Source: Gloeomargarita sp. SKYB120 (GTDB taxonomy: Bacteria; Cyanobacteriota; Cyanobacteriia; Gloeomargaritales; Gloeomargaritaceae). Taken from it: a stretch of DNA of 64,000 nt. The number at the start of each line of letters is the position of its first letter. Positions within the stretch are counted from its first letter, which is position 1. Both the position numbers and the translations under genes were made by a program. Of this stretch, positions 28,456-37,237 are shown in pieces. Below the pieces are notes generated by a model, which searched no databases, was not told the DNA's origin, and saw only the letters and a program-made list of their open reading frames with translations. The DNA is taken from positions 1 to 64,000 of the forward strand of contig JANXAM010000010.1 in the NCBI GenBank assembly GCA_025062155.1, read 5' to 3'.

Positions 28456-29523
28456 ATGAGCGTGACGCCCCAGCAGGTGTTGGAAGCCTTGCGCCCTGTC
28501 AAAGACCCGGAACTCCAACGCAGCCTGGTGGAATTGAACATGATCCGGCGCGTGCAAGTGGAAAACGGGCGGGTGTCGTTCCATCTGGTGCTGACCACGC
28601 CGGCTTGTCCCCTGCGGCAAATGATCGAAGAGGACTGTCGCCAAGCCGTGTTGCAGTTGCCTGGGGTCGAACAAGTCGAAATTGTCACCACGGCGGAAAC
28701 GCCCCAGCAGAAATCCCTGCCCCAGCGGCAGCAGATTCCCGGCGTGCGCAACATCATTGCGGTCGCCAGCGGCAAAGGAGGTGTGGGCAAGAGCACCGTA
28801 GCAGTCAATCTGGCGGTGGCCTTGGCTCAGGCGGGCGCGCGGGTGGGGTTGCTCGATGCGGACATCTACGGCCCCAACGACCCGATGATGCTTGGCGTCA
28901 GTCACCAGCGCTTGGTCGTCGCCGACAGTCCCCAGGGGGAAGTACTGACTCCAGCGGAAAACTACGGCGTCAAGCTAGTGTCCATGGCGTTTTTGCTGAC
29001 CCCCAGTCAACCGGTGATTTGGCGCGGCCCTATGCTCAACGGCGTGATCCGGCAATTTCTCTACCAGGTGCAGTGGGGCGAATTGGATTACCTGCTGGTG
29101 GACTTGCCGCCCGGAACCGGTGATGCCCAGTTGACCCTCGCCCAAGCGGTTCCGATGGCCGGCGCCGTGATTGTGACTACTCCCCAAAAGGTAGCGGTGG
29201 CCGACGCGCGCCGGGGACTGGAAATGTTCCGTCAACTAGGTGTGCCGGTGCTAGGCGTCATCGAAAACATGAGCTATTTCATTCCCCCGGATGCGCCCGA
29301 AAAACGCTATACCATTTTTGGCGAGGGAGGCGGTGTCCAGTTGGCGGAAACCCTGGGCGTGCCGTTGCTTGGGCAGGTCCCCTTGGAATTGCCAGTGCAG
29401 TGGGGGGGCGATAGCGGTCAACCGGTGGTGGTAGCGCACCCGGAATTGGCGTCGGCTAAGGCGTTTCGGGAGATTGCCGGCAAAGTCGCGGCGCGGGTGT
29501 CGGTATTGGCGTTAGGGGCATGA
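28456..29523 (+). CDS. mrp: Mrp/NBP35 family P-loop ATPase, Fe-S carrier
   Basis: 355 residues. N-terminal DUF59/MIP18-like domain (about 1-80, with AcPLRQMIEED), then the deviant Walker A GKGGVGKST at 106-114 and LLVDLPPGTGDAQLTL. The region where many homologs have a Cys-Pro-x-Cys cluster motif reads ENMSYFIPPDAPEK with no cysteines, as in other cyanobacterial homologs I recall, so cluster binding may differ. Probable role is Fe-S cluster transfer. The stop overlaps the next ATG (ATGA). Confidence 0.92.
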   Translation: MSVTPQQVLEALRPVKDPELQRSLVELNMIRRVQVENGRVSFHLVLTTPACPLRQMIEEDCRQAVLQLPGVEQVEIVTTAETPQQKSLPQRQQIPGVRNIIAVASGKGGVGKSTVAVNLAVALAQAGARVGLLDADIYGPNDPMMLGVSHQRLVVADSPQGEVLTPAENYGVKLVSMAFLLTPSQPVIWRGPMLNGVIRQFLYQVQWGELDYLLVDLPPGTGDAQLTLAQAVPMAGAVIVTTPQKVAVADARRGLEMFRQLGVPVLGVIENMSYFIPPDAPEKRYTIFGEGGGVQLAETLGVPLLGQVPLELPVQWGGDSGQPVVVAHPELASAKAFREIAGKVAARVSVLALGA

Positions 29524-29915
29524 TGGCAAGGGGATGGGGGTCGGGTCTAGGGCTGCTCATGGGATTGAGCCTGTTCCCGGCCTACGCCCAACCGCAGCGT
29601 GTGCAATTCCCACCCGGCGCTTCGTCCACGACCCTGCAGGCAACCGTACGGGGTTATCAGGTGGCGGAATACGTCCTGCGAGCCAGAGCAGGGCAGGTCA
29701 TGTCCGTCCAGGTTGTTTCCGCCAATCCCCATGTAGTTTTCTCCATGTTTGACCAAGAGGGCCGCCACTTCCCTGGTTCTCCCGCCGAAACCACCCAATG
29801 GCGCGGTCGTCTCCCCAGCTCTGGCGACTATGTGATCGTTGCCGGTCTCACTCGAGCAGCAGCTCGCCGTACCTCTCAACCCGTGCGTTTGACACTCCAC
29901 GTCACCATCCGCTGA
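29520..29915 (+). CDS. Small secreted protein, possible lysozyme-inhibitor-like fold
   Basis: 131 residues. The signal peptide (GLGLLMGLSLFPAYA) probably ends at AYA-QP. The mature part has VQFPPGASSTTLQATVRGY, YVLRARAGQVMSVQV, WRGRLPSSGDYVIV and a C-terminal LTLHVTIR strand, a beta-sandwich pattern seen in PPC-like and g-type lysozyme inhibitor-like proteins. That likeness is by eye and weak. The ATG overlaps the mrp stop; a second ATG is one codon in. It ends 2 bp from the convergent aminotransferase gene. Confidence 0.65.
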   Translation: MMARGWGSGLGLLMGLSLFPAYAQPQRVQFPPGASSTTLQATVRGYQVAEYVLRARAGQVMSVQVVSANPHVVFSMFDQEGRHFPGSPAETTQWRGRLPSSGDYVIVAGLTRAAARRTSQPVRLTLHVTIR

Positions 29916-29917
29916 TT

Positions 29918-31066
29918 TTAGGACAGAACCTGCAGGGCGGCGGCCACCCCACTCCCTGGGGTCACGGGATGTCCCAACTGCTGCAATACCGCTTCCAGGG
30001 CGCTGATCACCGTCAACATTTCCCGCTCACCCGCAAACCCCAGATGCCCGATGCGGAAAATTTTGCCCTTGAGATGGTCTTGCCCCCCAGCGACCGCAAT
30101 GCCGTATTGCTTCTTCAACAGGCTGCGCACCGCTTCCGGGTCCACCGTGGTCGGAGCTACCGCTGTGACGGCGGGGCTTGCGCACTCTTTGGGCCCCAAT
30201 AGGGGCAATCCCAACGCCGCCATCGCCGCTTGCACCATCTGCGATGTCCGCCGATGCCGCGCAAAGATGTGGGGCAACCCCTCCTGCTGCATTAACTGCA
30301 AACTCTGGCGCAGGGCAAAAAACAGGTTCACCGGCGGCGTGAAAGGCGTGGTGTTCTTCGCTGCGTCTCGACGATATTGACCCAAATCGAAGTAGAACTT
30401 GGGCAGTTGGGCCGTCTGGTAGGCCTCCCACGCCCGCGCGCTCACGGCCACAAACCCCAGCCCTGGCGGAATCATGTAGCCCTTCTGGGACCCGGAGACG
30501 ACCACATCCAAGCCCCATTCATCCATCGGCACCGGCGTCGCCCCCAAACTGGTCACCGCATCCACGATGATCAAGGCTCGCCCGTGGGCCTGGACGTAAC
30601 GGTTGATCGCCTCCAGGTCGTTCAACACACCGGTGGAAGTTTCGCTGTGGGTAACAATCACCGCCTTGATGGTTTTTTCCGTGTCGGCGGCTAGCTTCTC
30701 CCCAAACGCCTCGGGATCTAGGGGTTGACCCCAAGGCGCCGTGATGGTCTCCACCTGCAATTGGAACGCTCGGCACAGAGCCGCCCATCGCTCGCCAAAC
30801 TTGCCGTTGCACCCGCACAGCACCCGGTCCCCTGGACTCAAAAAATTGATAATCCCCGCCTCCATTGCGCCCGTGCCCGAGGCGGTCAGGATCAGCACGT
30901 CGTTATTCGTCTGGTGCAACCACTTGAGACCCGCCGTTACTTCCTCCATCAGGGCGCTAAACTCGCTGCTGCGGTGCCCAATGGGATGCTGGGCCATGGC
31001 CCGCAACACCGAATCCGGCACCAACGTCGGGCCAGGGATCAACAGCAGCGAACGGTCAAAGGTCAT
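29918..31066 (-). CDS. Class V aminotransferase, alanine/serine-glyoxylate type
   Basis: 382 residues. LLIPGPTLVPDSVL at the N-terminus, GHRSSEF, the TASGTGAMEAG cofactor loop and the PLP lysine in SGSQKGYMIPPGL mark the serine/alanine-glyoxylate aminotransferase group. In cyanobacteria this enzyme serves photorespiratory glycine or serine metabolism; some members were once named soluble hydrogenase small subunit. It follows ndhG on the same strand with a 53-bp gap. Confidence 0.92.
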   Translation of the reverse strand: MTFDRSLLLIPGPTLVPDSVLRAMAQHPIGHRSSEFSALMEEVTAGLKWLHQTNNDVLILTASGTGAMEAGIINFLSPGDRVLCGCNGKFGERWAALCRAFQLQVETITAPWGQPLDPEAFGEKLAADTEKTIKAVIVTHSETSTGVLNDLEAINRYVQAHGRALIIVDAVTSLGATPVPMDEWGLDVVVSGSQKGYMIPPGLGFVAVSARAWEAYQTAQLPKFYFDLGQYRRDAAKNTTPFTPPVNLFFALRQSLQLMQQEGLPHIFARHRRTSQMVQAAMAALGLPLLGPKECASPAVTAVAPTTVDPEAVRSLLKKQYGIAVAGGQDHLKGKIFRIGHLGFAGEREMLTVISALEAVLQQLGHPVTPGSGVAAALQVLS

Positions 31067-31119
31067 GGGCGCTTCACCGCCTTCAGGGTAGGTAACCTAC
31101 TATACCACACCCCAGCGTC

Positions 31120-31716
31120 CTAGCGCTGACCAGTGGGCGTGGGAAGTTCGGGACGAGGCCGCTCGGGCAAACTCAACGGCGGCACCTCTGGAACTTCCGT
31201 CGGAGGAATCAACTCGCGCCGCGCCAAAACTACAGCGCCAATGAGCGCCATCAACAACAGCACCGATGCCAGCTCAAACGGCAGCAAGAACCCATTGAAG
31301 AAGTGCTGGCCGATGCGCACGATGGAACGGGCCGGATGGGGCGCCACCTGCACCGCCCAGGGCGTGGTAAAAATCATCGTCCCTAGCAATGCCAGCAGTC
31401 CAAAACAGACAAAGGTGGTCACGACCTGGCGCACTCCGGAGCGAGGCACCGGCGCAAACCGCTCCCGCTTGTTTACCAGCATGATGGCAAATAGGATCAG
31501 CACGTTCACCGACCCCACATAGATCAGAACCTGGGCGGCGGCTACGAAATCGGCATTCAGCAGGATATACATCCCCGCCAGGCTAATAAACACCCCCCCT
31601 AGCAGGAACGCCGAATGCACAATGTTGTCCAGCAGGACTACCCCCAGGGCGGCCAGGAGCATCATCCCGCTTAACACCGCAAAACTAACCAGCTGTACCC
31701 CTTGCCCTAAGGTCAC
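31120..31716 (-). CDS. ndhG: NAD(P)H-quinone oxidoreductase subunit NdhG (chain 6)
   Basis: 198 residues, five membrane helices in the first 165 residues, with VVLLDNIVHSAFLLGGVFISLAG and DFVAAAQVLIYVGSVNVLILFAIML, typical of complex I subunit J/ND6. A Pro-rich cytoplasmic tail follows. It is part of thylakoid NDH-1. ndhI lies 34 bp upstream on the same strand. The usual ndhA before and ndhE after this pair are missing, so the common ndhAIGE cluster is broken. Confidence 0.96.
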   Translation of the reverse strand: MTLGQGVQLVSFAVLSGMMLLAALGVVLLDNIVHSAFLLGGVFISLAGMYILLNADFVAAAQVLIYVGSVNVLILFAIMLVNKRERFAPVPRSGVRQVVTTFVCFGLLALLGTMIFTTPWAVQVAPHPARSIVRIGQHFFNGFLLPFELASVLLLMALIGAVVLARRELIPPTEVPEVPPLSLPERPRPELPTPTGQR

Positions 31717-31750
31717 AGCAGCGCCTCCTTTTGTGTTGTCCTTCCGTATT

Positions 31751-32335
31751 TTAACCCTGCGCCTGTTCCAGAATTTCCTCCGGTCGCAGGCCCGCCCGCC
31801 GTTCAGTGTGGGGCACCTCGTGGCCGTCCATGACTCCTTTCGGCAAGTAGGCCAACCCGCGAATGGGTTGCACCATCGGGTCCTGGGTCACGTTTAGCGG
31901 TAGACGCCCCAGCGCCTGGCTATCGTAGTTGAGTTCATGCCGGTCGTAGGTGGACAGTTCGTACTCCTCGGTCATGGACAGGCAATTGGTGGGGCAGTAC
32001 TCCACGCAGTTCCCGCAGAAGATACACACCCCAAAATCAATACTGTAGTGCTTGAGTTCCTTTTTCTTAATGTCCTTGTTGTATTCCCAATCCACCACCG
32101 GCAGGTTGATCGGGCACACCCGCACACACACCTCACAGGCAATGCACTTGTCAAATTCAAAGTGAATCCGGCCCCGGAACCGCTCCGACGGGATGAGCTT
32201 TTCGTAGGGATACTGGATCGTCACGGGCCGCCGCTGCATGTGGTCAAACGTCACCGATAGCCCCTGGCCAATGTAGCGGGCCGCCTGGAGCGCCTCCCGC
32301 CCATAGTCCGCCACTTTGTTGAGAAATTTGAACAT
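31751..32335 (-). CDS. ndhI: NAD(P)H-quinone oxidoreductase subunit NdhI (2 x 4Fe-4S)
   Basis: 194 residues. Two CxxCxxCxxxCP ferredoxin motifs: [16 protein letters not shown] and [16 protein letters not shown], preceded by the conserved [13 protein letters not shown]. NdhI carries electrons in the peripheral arm of NDH-1 from ferredoxin toward plastoquinone. The start [16 protein letters not shown] has GAGAG upstream; the open frame further upstream does not match the family. It diverges from the HEAT-repeat gene across 137 bp. Confidence 0.97.
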   Translation of the reverse strand: MFKFLNKVADYGREALQAARYIGQGLSVTFDHMQRRPVTIQYPYEKLIPSERFRGRIHFEFDKCIACEVCVRVCPINLPVVDWEYNKDIKKKELKHYSIDFGVCIFCGNCVEYCPTNCLSMTEEYELSTYDRHELNYDSQALGRLPLNVTQDPMVQPIRGLAYLPKGVMDGHEVPHTERRAGLRPEEILEQAQG

Positions 32336-32472
32336 AGCTGCTCTCTCGATGGGGTCTGCACAATTCCTATGATGAACTCCCTTCTCGCCCTGCGCAAGGA
32401 ATTCCCTCCTCGCCAACCGCCTATCCCCTGCGCTAGGATAATTGTTAAGAAATGTTACGAATGGGGTGGGCG

Positions 32473-33159
32473 ATGGTGGACCTGAAGCAGTTGGAACGGC
32501 AGTTGGACAGTCCGAATCTCAAGGACCGGTTGTTAGCTCTGGTGGCGCTGCGGGATGTGGAGCCGGCGCAAGCGTTTCCCCTGTTGAAGAAGGCGCTGGC
32601 AGACGAGAGCTTGCAGATTCGCTCGATGGCGGTATTTGGGTTGGGGGTCAAACCCACGCCGGAGTGCTTGCCACTGCTGGTGCAGTTGTTGCAAAACGAC
32701 CCGGACTATGGGATTCGGGCCGATGCGGCTGGGGCCTTGGGCTACTTGCAGGACCCTCGCGCGGTCGAACCCCTGATTCACGCGCTCTACGAAGATACAG
32801 ACTGGTTGGTGCGCTTTAGCGCCGCTGTTTCCCTGGGGAACCTGGGCGACCCCCGCGCCTATCAGGTGTTGCTGCAGGCCCTTGAGGCGCCTGAACCCGT
32901 GATCCAGCAGGCAGCGATTGCAGCGCTGGGGGAAATCGGCGCTGTTCAAGCTGTGGAACGGCTGTTGACCTTTGTGCAGTCGGAGGACTGGTTGGTGCGT
33001 CAGCGGGTTGCCGAGGCCCTAGGGAACCTGCCCCATCCGAAAACGCGCGCCGCGTTGCAGTACCTGGCCAAGGACAATCATCCCCAGGTGCGGGCGGCAG
33101 CGACCCATAGCCTATCGCGGTTGGCCGAGCCCTCGGTGCAAGACTCGATAGTCCACTAA
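32473..33159 (+). CDS. HEAT-repeat protein, NblB-like
   Basis: 228 residues made of six or seven HEAT-like repeats ([55 protein letters not shown] and so on). Length and pattern fit NblB, a phycobilisome degradation factor related to CpcE/CpcF lyases that acts on phycocyanin under starvation; other HEAT-repeat lyase-like proteins are possible. The ATG at 32473 gives the usual N-terminus; 32461 and 32452 are in-frame alternatives. The 3' end overlaps the convergent gene by 48 bp. Confidence 0.62.
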   Translation: MVDLKQLERQLDSPNLKDRLLALVALRDVEPAQAFPLLKKALADESLQIRSMAVFGLGVKPTPECLPLLVQLLQNDPDYGIRADAAGALGYLQDPRAVEPLIHALYEDTDWLVRFSAAVSLGNLGDPRAYQVLLQALEAPEPVIQQAAIAALGEIGAVQAVERLLTFVQSEDWLVRQRVAEALGNLPHPKTRAALQYLAKDNHPQVRAAATHSLSRLAEPSVQDSIVH

Positions 33160-33927
33160 TTGCCAGCCATTCCCCTGGAAACGGCCGTAGACCATCGGTT
33201 GATCGGCCCGCGCCGCCAGGGTAACCCCATCTAGGGCCACTTGCCACAGGGACGACCGCTCCACCCCCAGGATGTAAGTCTCGAAAAGGATGCTGGTGGG
33301 GTTTTCCCGGCTCCAGCCCAGCAGCAGGGAGTGGGTGTAGGCGACCGCCTGCGGACTCAGGAGACGCACGCCCGTGTCATCCCACACCAGGGCCCGGTCG
33401 GTAATCTCCGACGACCCAAACCAGCCTACCACTTGCCGCGCCAGCAGTTGCCGGCCATTGGCAGACCAGGAGACCGGCACGAGCGCCCAGATTTGGCCTG
33501 GTTCAACGACGGTCGGTTGACCCACTGGGCGCAGGGCAATGGGTGATGTCTCCCCCAATCGCCGGATGTAGAGGGTGCTGGTGACCCGAGTGCGGGTGTA
33601 ATCCTGGGGATGAGCAAAAACCTGCACCTGGCTAAAGGCGGCGTAACGCCCGTCTGGTGACCTCAGCACCGGGCTCTGGACCGTCCCCCGCATCGGCTGT
33701 CGTCGTTGCTGCGCCTGGGTCTGAATGCCCCACACCCACCGCCAGGGCATGGGATAGGCGCTCTGCAATGGGTCTTCTGGCACCCAGGCCGGTACAGGTA
33801 GCGATAACGGTCGGGGATGCGCCGTGGCCGGGGAAGTCTCTAACTGTGCGAAGCCTAGCAATAATAGCAGCACAATGGTTACTCCCTGGATGGTCCAAAC
33901 CCTGTGGTGTCCTTTTCGCCCAGGCAT
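33112..33927 (-). CDS. Secreted or membrane-anchored conserved cyanobacterial protein, beta-propeller-like
   Basis: 271 residues. An N-terminal hydrophobic segment (VTIVLLLLLGFAQ) followed by SPATAH suggests secretion or an anchor. The rest contains repeated short beta strands with SPDGRYAAFSQV, WSANGRQLLARQ and LLLGWSRENPTS, resembling WD40/TolB-like blades. I do not recognise a named family. It faces the NblB-like gene, with which it overlaps by 48 bp, and starts 193 bp from the divergent lipoprotein gene. Confidence 0.7.
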   Translation of the reverse strand: MPGRKGHHRVWTIQGVTIVLLLLLGFAQLETSPATAHPRPLSLPVPAWVPEDPLQSAYPMPWRWVWGIQTQAQQRRQPMRGTVQSPVLRSPDGRYAAFSQVQVFAHPQDYTRTRVTSTLYIRRLGETSPIALRPVGQPTVVEPGQIWALVPVSWSANGRQLLARQVVGWFGSSEITDRALVWDDTGVRLLSPQAVAYTHSLLLGWSRENPTSILFETYILGVERSSLWQVALDGVTLAARADQPMVYGRFQGNGWQLVDYRVLHRGLGQPR

Positions 33928-34120
33928 GGCGACGTTACCCTGGTCTCACCCCCACTATAGCAAGCGCATCTGGACTATTGTTGCCTAGTTTTTTATAGAA
34001 AGAAATAAAAATCAACCTACAGCGGCACAAAAAGTTCCCTTTTCAGGGGATTAAGCAGCGCATAAACCTCCAGCAATGTTATAGTGATGGATAAAAATGG
34101 TGTGAGGTGCCAGAACTCCT

Positions 34121-35008
34121 ATGATGCGAACCAAAGCTTGCCTCCGGTGGACAGGGTTAGCAGCGCTGGTACTAGGGGGATGTACCACTGCTGTTAACCA
34201 GACGAGTGAGAATGCACCCACGCCCTCACCCATTCAACAACTGAATAACGTCCAAGCGGCAGCGCGGCCAACGCCCCCGCTTTCTGTTGCTGTCAGCGCA
34301 CCGGTTCCCTTGGCCCAGGATGATTTGATCCCTTCGGAGGACCCCGACAAGCGCCGCGACGAGTTGATGCCAGGTCGGAACGACCCCTTTGCGCCTCCCG
34401 GAACAACCGCCCAGCGCCCTGGTGAAGTCGTGGAGATTCCACCGCCGCCGTTTGACATCGCCCCAGCGCCGGGGCCGTTGCCCCAAGTCCAGAATGCGCC
34501 GTTACCGCCGTTTGACCCTGGTTCCTCTACGCTGGCGGATTTCCCGGGACGGGGCGCCGACATTGCCAATATGATCATCGTGCATGGCGTTGTGCAGGTG
34601 GGCGACCAGGTACAGGCGATTGTGAAAACGCCCAACGAATCCTCGGCGCGCTACGTGCGAGCAGGGCAACGCCTGGAAAGCGGTCTAGTGCTCGTCAAAC
34701 GCATTGAAGCGCGGGGCGTGCAACCTGTGGTGGTGTTCGAACAAGATGGGGTGCAAGTGGCGCGTGCGGTGGGTCAGGAACCCGATTTCCCGGTGAATCC
34801 CTACACCATCGGCGCGCGGGTGCCGAGCTTGCAAAGTCAAACGCCACCGGTTCGCTCAGGTATGACGGTGGGACCTTTGGAAACTCAACCGGCGATGCCT
34901 GGGCAACCGTCGTCACCGGCAACTCCGCCCCGCCAGGGTCAAACGCCTGGGATGCCGACCCCAGCGCAACCAGCCGTGGTCTTACCGCCCGCTCCTCCCG
35001 TTCGTTAA
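34121..35008 (+). CDS. Pro-rich lipoprotein with PilP-like domain
   Basis: 295 residues. The lipobox LVLGGC places the lipidated Cys at 21. A low-complexity Pro-rich linker contains NDPFAPPG, reminiscent of the RDPF motif of PilP. Residues about 145-215 (MIIVHGVVQVGDQVQAIVK, ARYVRAGQRLESGLVLVKRIE, VVVFEQDG) resemble the beta domain of PilP/GspC-type proteins, a by-eye likeness only. A second Pro-rich tail ends the chain. It starts a four-gene run with two HtrA-like genes and a peptide-binding lipoprotein. The stretch 33928-34120 upstream is AT-rich and gene-free. Confidence 0.65.
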   Translation: MMRTKACLRWTGLAALVLGGCTTAVNQTSENAPTPSPIQQLNNVQAAARPTPPLSVAVSAPVPLAQDDLIPSEDPDKRRDELMPGRNDPFAPPGTTAQRPGEVVEIPPPPFDIAPAPGPLPQVQNAPLPPFDPGSSTLADFPGRGADIANMIIVHGVVQVGDQVQAIVKTPNESSARYVRAGQRLESGLVLVKRIEARGVQPVVVFEQDGVQVARAVGQEPDFPVNPYTIGARVPSLQSQTPPVRSGMTVGPLETQPAMPGQPSSPATPPRQGQTPGMPTPAQPAVVLPPAPPVR

Positions 35009-35034
35009 CCGTTTATGGAAGGGAGTGATTGCCT

Positions 35035-36048
35035 ATGCGATCCGTACCGTTGACAGTGGGGTTGCTGTTGACCTTGGCGTTGCCGACGCTAGCCCAGCGG
35101 TTGACCCCCCAGAATGTCCAGGATGTTTATACATTGATTGCTGAGAACGTTTGTCCCTACCCCCGTAGCCCGATTGACCTGCGTTCGCTGCGGGAGTTGA
35201 CGGGACGCGATGATTTGACCCTAACGGATGTCCAGCTCATCTGTGGCCGGGCGACGGGACGCCGGGTGGCGGTCGCGCGAACAGTTGGCCGTCGAGCAGC
35301 TCTATCCAACTTTGATCTCATCGAGCGGGCGCGGCGGGCAACGGTGTCGGTCATTTTGTCGGTTTACGATGCCGTTGGGCAACCTCAGCCGTCTCCGGGC
35401 AACATTCCTACCAACCCAACGTTTGGGGAGTTCTTTGCACTACAGCGGCTGTACGATATCCGGCAAAGCACGGGGTTCCATATTGGCAACGGTCTGATTA
35501 TCACCAATCTAACGTCTGTAGGGGGCGTACCAACGGCCATCAGCAGCGACGGTACGCTCGTGCAGGTAGAGGGCGCTAATGCCAATAACATGCGCATACG
35601 GGTCGAGCTGGCGGATGGGTCGGTGCGGTTAGCGCGGCTAGTGTACTTTGACCCCACAACGGATACGGCGCTGCTGGCCGTCAAGGGAGACATTCGCCGA
35701 TTGCCTGCTCTGCCGGTGGCCACGGGTTTGCCGCGAATTGGCCAGCGCGTGTTGACGGTGAGTTATCCCATTGGAGTGCTGCCGGTGACGGCGACGGAGG
35801 GGATGGTGGTGGGCATTCGGCCCTACGGACGGTTGACCCTTTTGCAGATTGATGCGGCCACCAGCGAAGGTTCCCAGGGCGGGCCGGTCTTGGATGAGCA
35901 GGGTGCGGTCGTGGGTGTGATTACTCTCAAGAACCCCACAGCCTTCCAACTGGCTGGTTCGCTGCTAGGGACTCAAAACATCGGCTTTGCAGTGCCGATT
36001 GGCACTGTTTTGCAACGGTTGAATCTCGCAGCGCGGGGAGGTCACTGA
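35035..36048 (+). CDS. Secreted HtrA-like protein lacking the catalytic triad
   Basis: 337 residues with signal peptide (VGLLLTLALPTLA). A helical N-terminal region with conserved cysteines (NVCPYP, LICGRATG) is followed by a trypsin-like fold: STGFHIGNGLIITN, DTALLAV, SYPIGVLPVTATEG, GSQGGPVLDEQGAVVGV. Compared with the next gene, the catalytic His in TNLHV is Thr (TNLTS, about residue 160), and the Ser in GNSGGP is Gln (GSQGGP, about 281); the Asp strand remains. It should be inactive and may bind peptides or regulate its neighbour. No PDZ domain is seen. The stop is one base before the next ATG. Confidence 0.85.
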   Translation: MRSVPLTVGLLLTLALPTLAQRLTPQNVQDVYTLIAENVCPYPRSPIDLRSLRELTGRDDLTLTDVQLICGRATGRRVAVARTVGRRAALSNFDLIERARRATVSVILSVYDAVGQPQPSPGNIPTNPTFGEFFALQRLYDIRQSTGFHIGNGLIITNLTSVGGVPTAISSDGTLVQVEGANANNMRIRVELADGSVRLARLVYFDPTTDTALLAVKGDIRRLPALPVATGLPRIGQRVLTVSYPIGVLPVTATEGMVVGIRPYGRLTLLQIDAATSEGSQGGPVLDEQGAVVGVITLKNPTAFQLAGSLLGTQNIGFAVPIGTVLQRLNLAARGGH

Positions 36049-36049
36049 A

Positions 36050-37237
36050 ATGAATTGGCGACGGTGGTATTGGTTTGCAGCGCCAGTAGGGGCGGCAGCC
36101 GTCTTAACCACGGCGGTCATCACCACAGGACAGGGCGTGCGTTCCCAGTCTCAACCGGTGGTCGTTACAGACACGCAACCGGCAACGGCTCCGGCAACCC
36201 AACCCGCAGTTCAGGAAACGGACTGGCGAGCAGCGGCGCGGTTGGAGGCGGAAAGTGCGGCAGCCATTGCCCAAACGGCGATGACGCCAGCCGACTGGGA
36301 ACTGGTGCGGTCCAAGTGGCGAAAAGCGTTGGCCCTGTTAGACAAAGCGCCCCAGGACGCGCAGACCGCACGCATGCGCCGTTACTACCAGCAGCAGTTG
36401 CAAGAGCAAGGGATGGTGGAAGAAGACGAGGTGCCTGCTGGGCGACGGGTAGCCAGCGCCAATCTCCTGCCAGGGACGCGGGGCATCTTCGCGCGGGAAA
36501 TCGTCATCCGAGGCGTTCCTGTACCAAACCAGGTGTTGACCCCCGCCCAAATTGTCAATCGCTATTTGCCGGCAGCGGTGACGGTGGAGCCAACACGTGC
36601 AGTCGTAGGAAGCGGGTTCCACATTGGGGAGGGTTACGTGATTACCAACCTGCACGTGGCCCAGGAGGCGCGGGCGTTTGACCGGCGGATTTTCGAGGAC
36701 CGTCCGATTCCGATAACTGTCCAGCTCTATGACCGAACCCGCCGGCCAGCACGGGTACTGCGAATCATGGAAGGCGGCTTGGCGGCAATGGCTGTTTTTA
36801 CGATTCCCCATGAACCCTACGACATCGCCTTGTTGCAAATTCAGGGGGATGTGAGCGACTTGCAAGCGGTGCCCTTGTGCGGCAAGATGCGGGTAGGCGA
36901 TGAGGTGATTGCCATTGGAACGCCCCTTGGCCAACGCAACACCATTACCCGAGGCATCATTAGCGTCATTCACTCTTTCGAGGCGGGGCATATCATTCAG
37001 ACCGACACCCAAATTCTCGGAGGCAACAGCGGCGGTCCTTTGCTCAACAACCGGGGAGCCGTCGTGGCGGTTAACAGCGCGGGGATTTTTGGCGCTGCGG
37101 TGGAAGGACTGAAGTTCTCGGTACCGATTGTCCAAGCGCTAGAACGGATGCGGGTGCGGGTGCTCAATACGGATAACCCCGGCTGTGGCGGTACAGGGCC
37201 AGCCGATCGCATGGTTTATGCCCCGGGGCAAAAATAA
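36050..37237 (+). CDS. HtrA-like trypsin-fold serine protease
   Basis: 395 residues. An N-terminal membrane anchor or signal (FAAPVGAAAVLTTAVITTG) is followed by a Pro/Thr-rich spacer, a short helical region (WRKALALLDKAPQD) and the protease domain with H202 in ITNLHVA, D258 in YDIALLQI and S327 in GGNSGGPLL. There is no PDZ domain. The triad is intact, in contrast to the gene just upstream, which it resembles in GSGFHIGEGYVITN. It probably degrades or processes periplasmic proteins. Its 3' end overlaps the next gene by 20 bp. Confidence 0.9.
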   Translation: MNWRRWYWFAAPVGAAAVLTTAVITTGQGVRSQSQPVVVTDTQPATAPATQPAVQETDWRAAARLEAESAAAIAQTAMTPADWELVRSKWRKALALLDKAPQDAQTARMRRYYQQQLQEQGMVEEDEVPAGRRVASANLLPGTRGIFAREIVIRGVPVPNQVLTPAQIVNRYLPAAVTVEPTRAVVGSGFHIGEGYVITNLHVAQEARAFDRRIFEDRPIPITVQLYDRTRRPARVLRIMEGGLAAMAVFTIPHEPYDIALLQIQGDVSDLQAVPLCGKMRVGDEVIAIGTPLGQRNTITRGIISVIHSFEAGHIIQTDTQILGGNSGGPLLNNRGAVVAVNSAGIFGAAVEGLKFSVPIVQALERMRVRVLNTDNPGCGGTGPADRMVYAPGQK

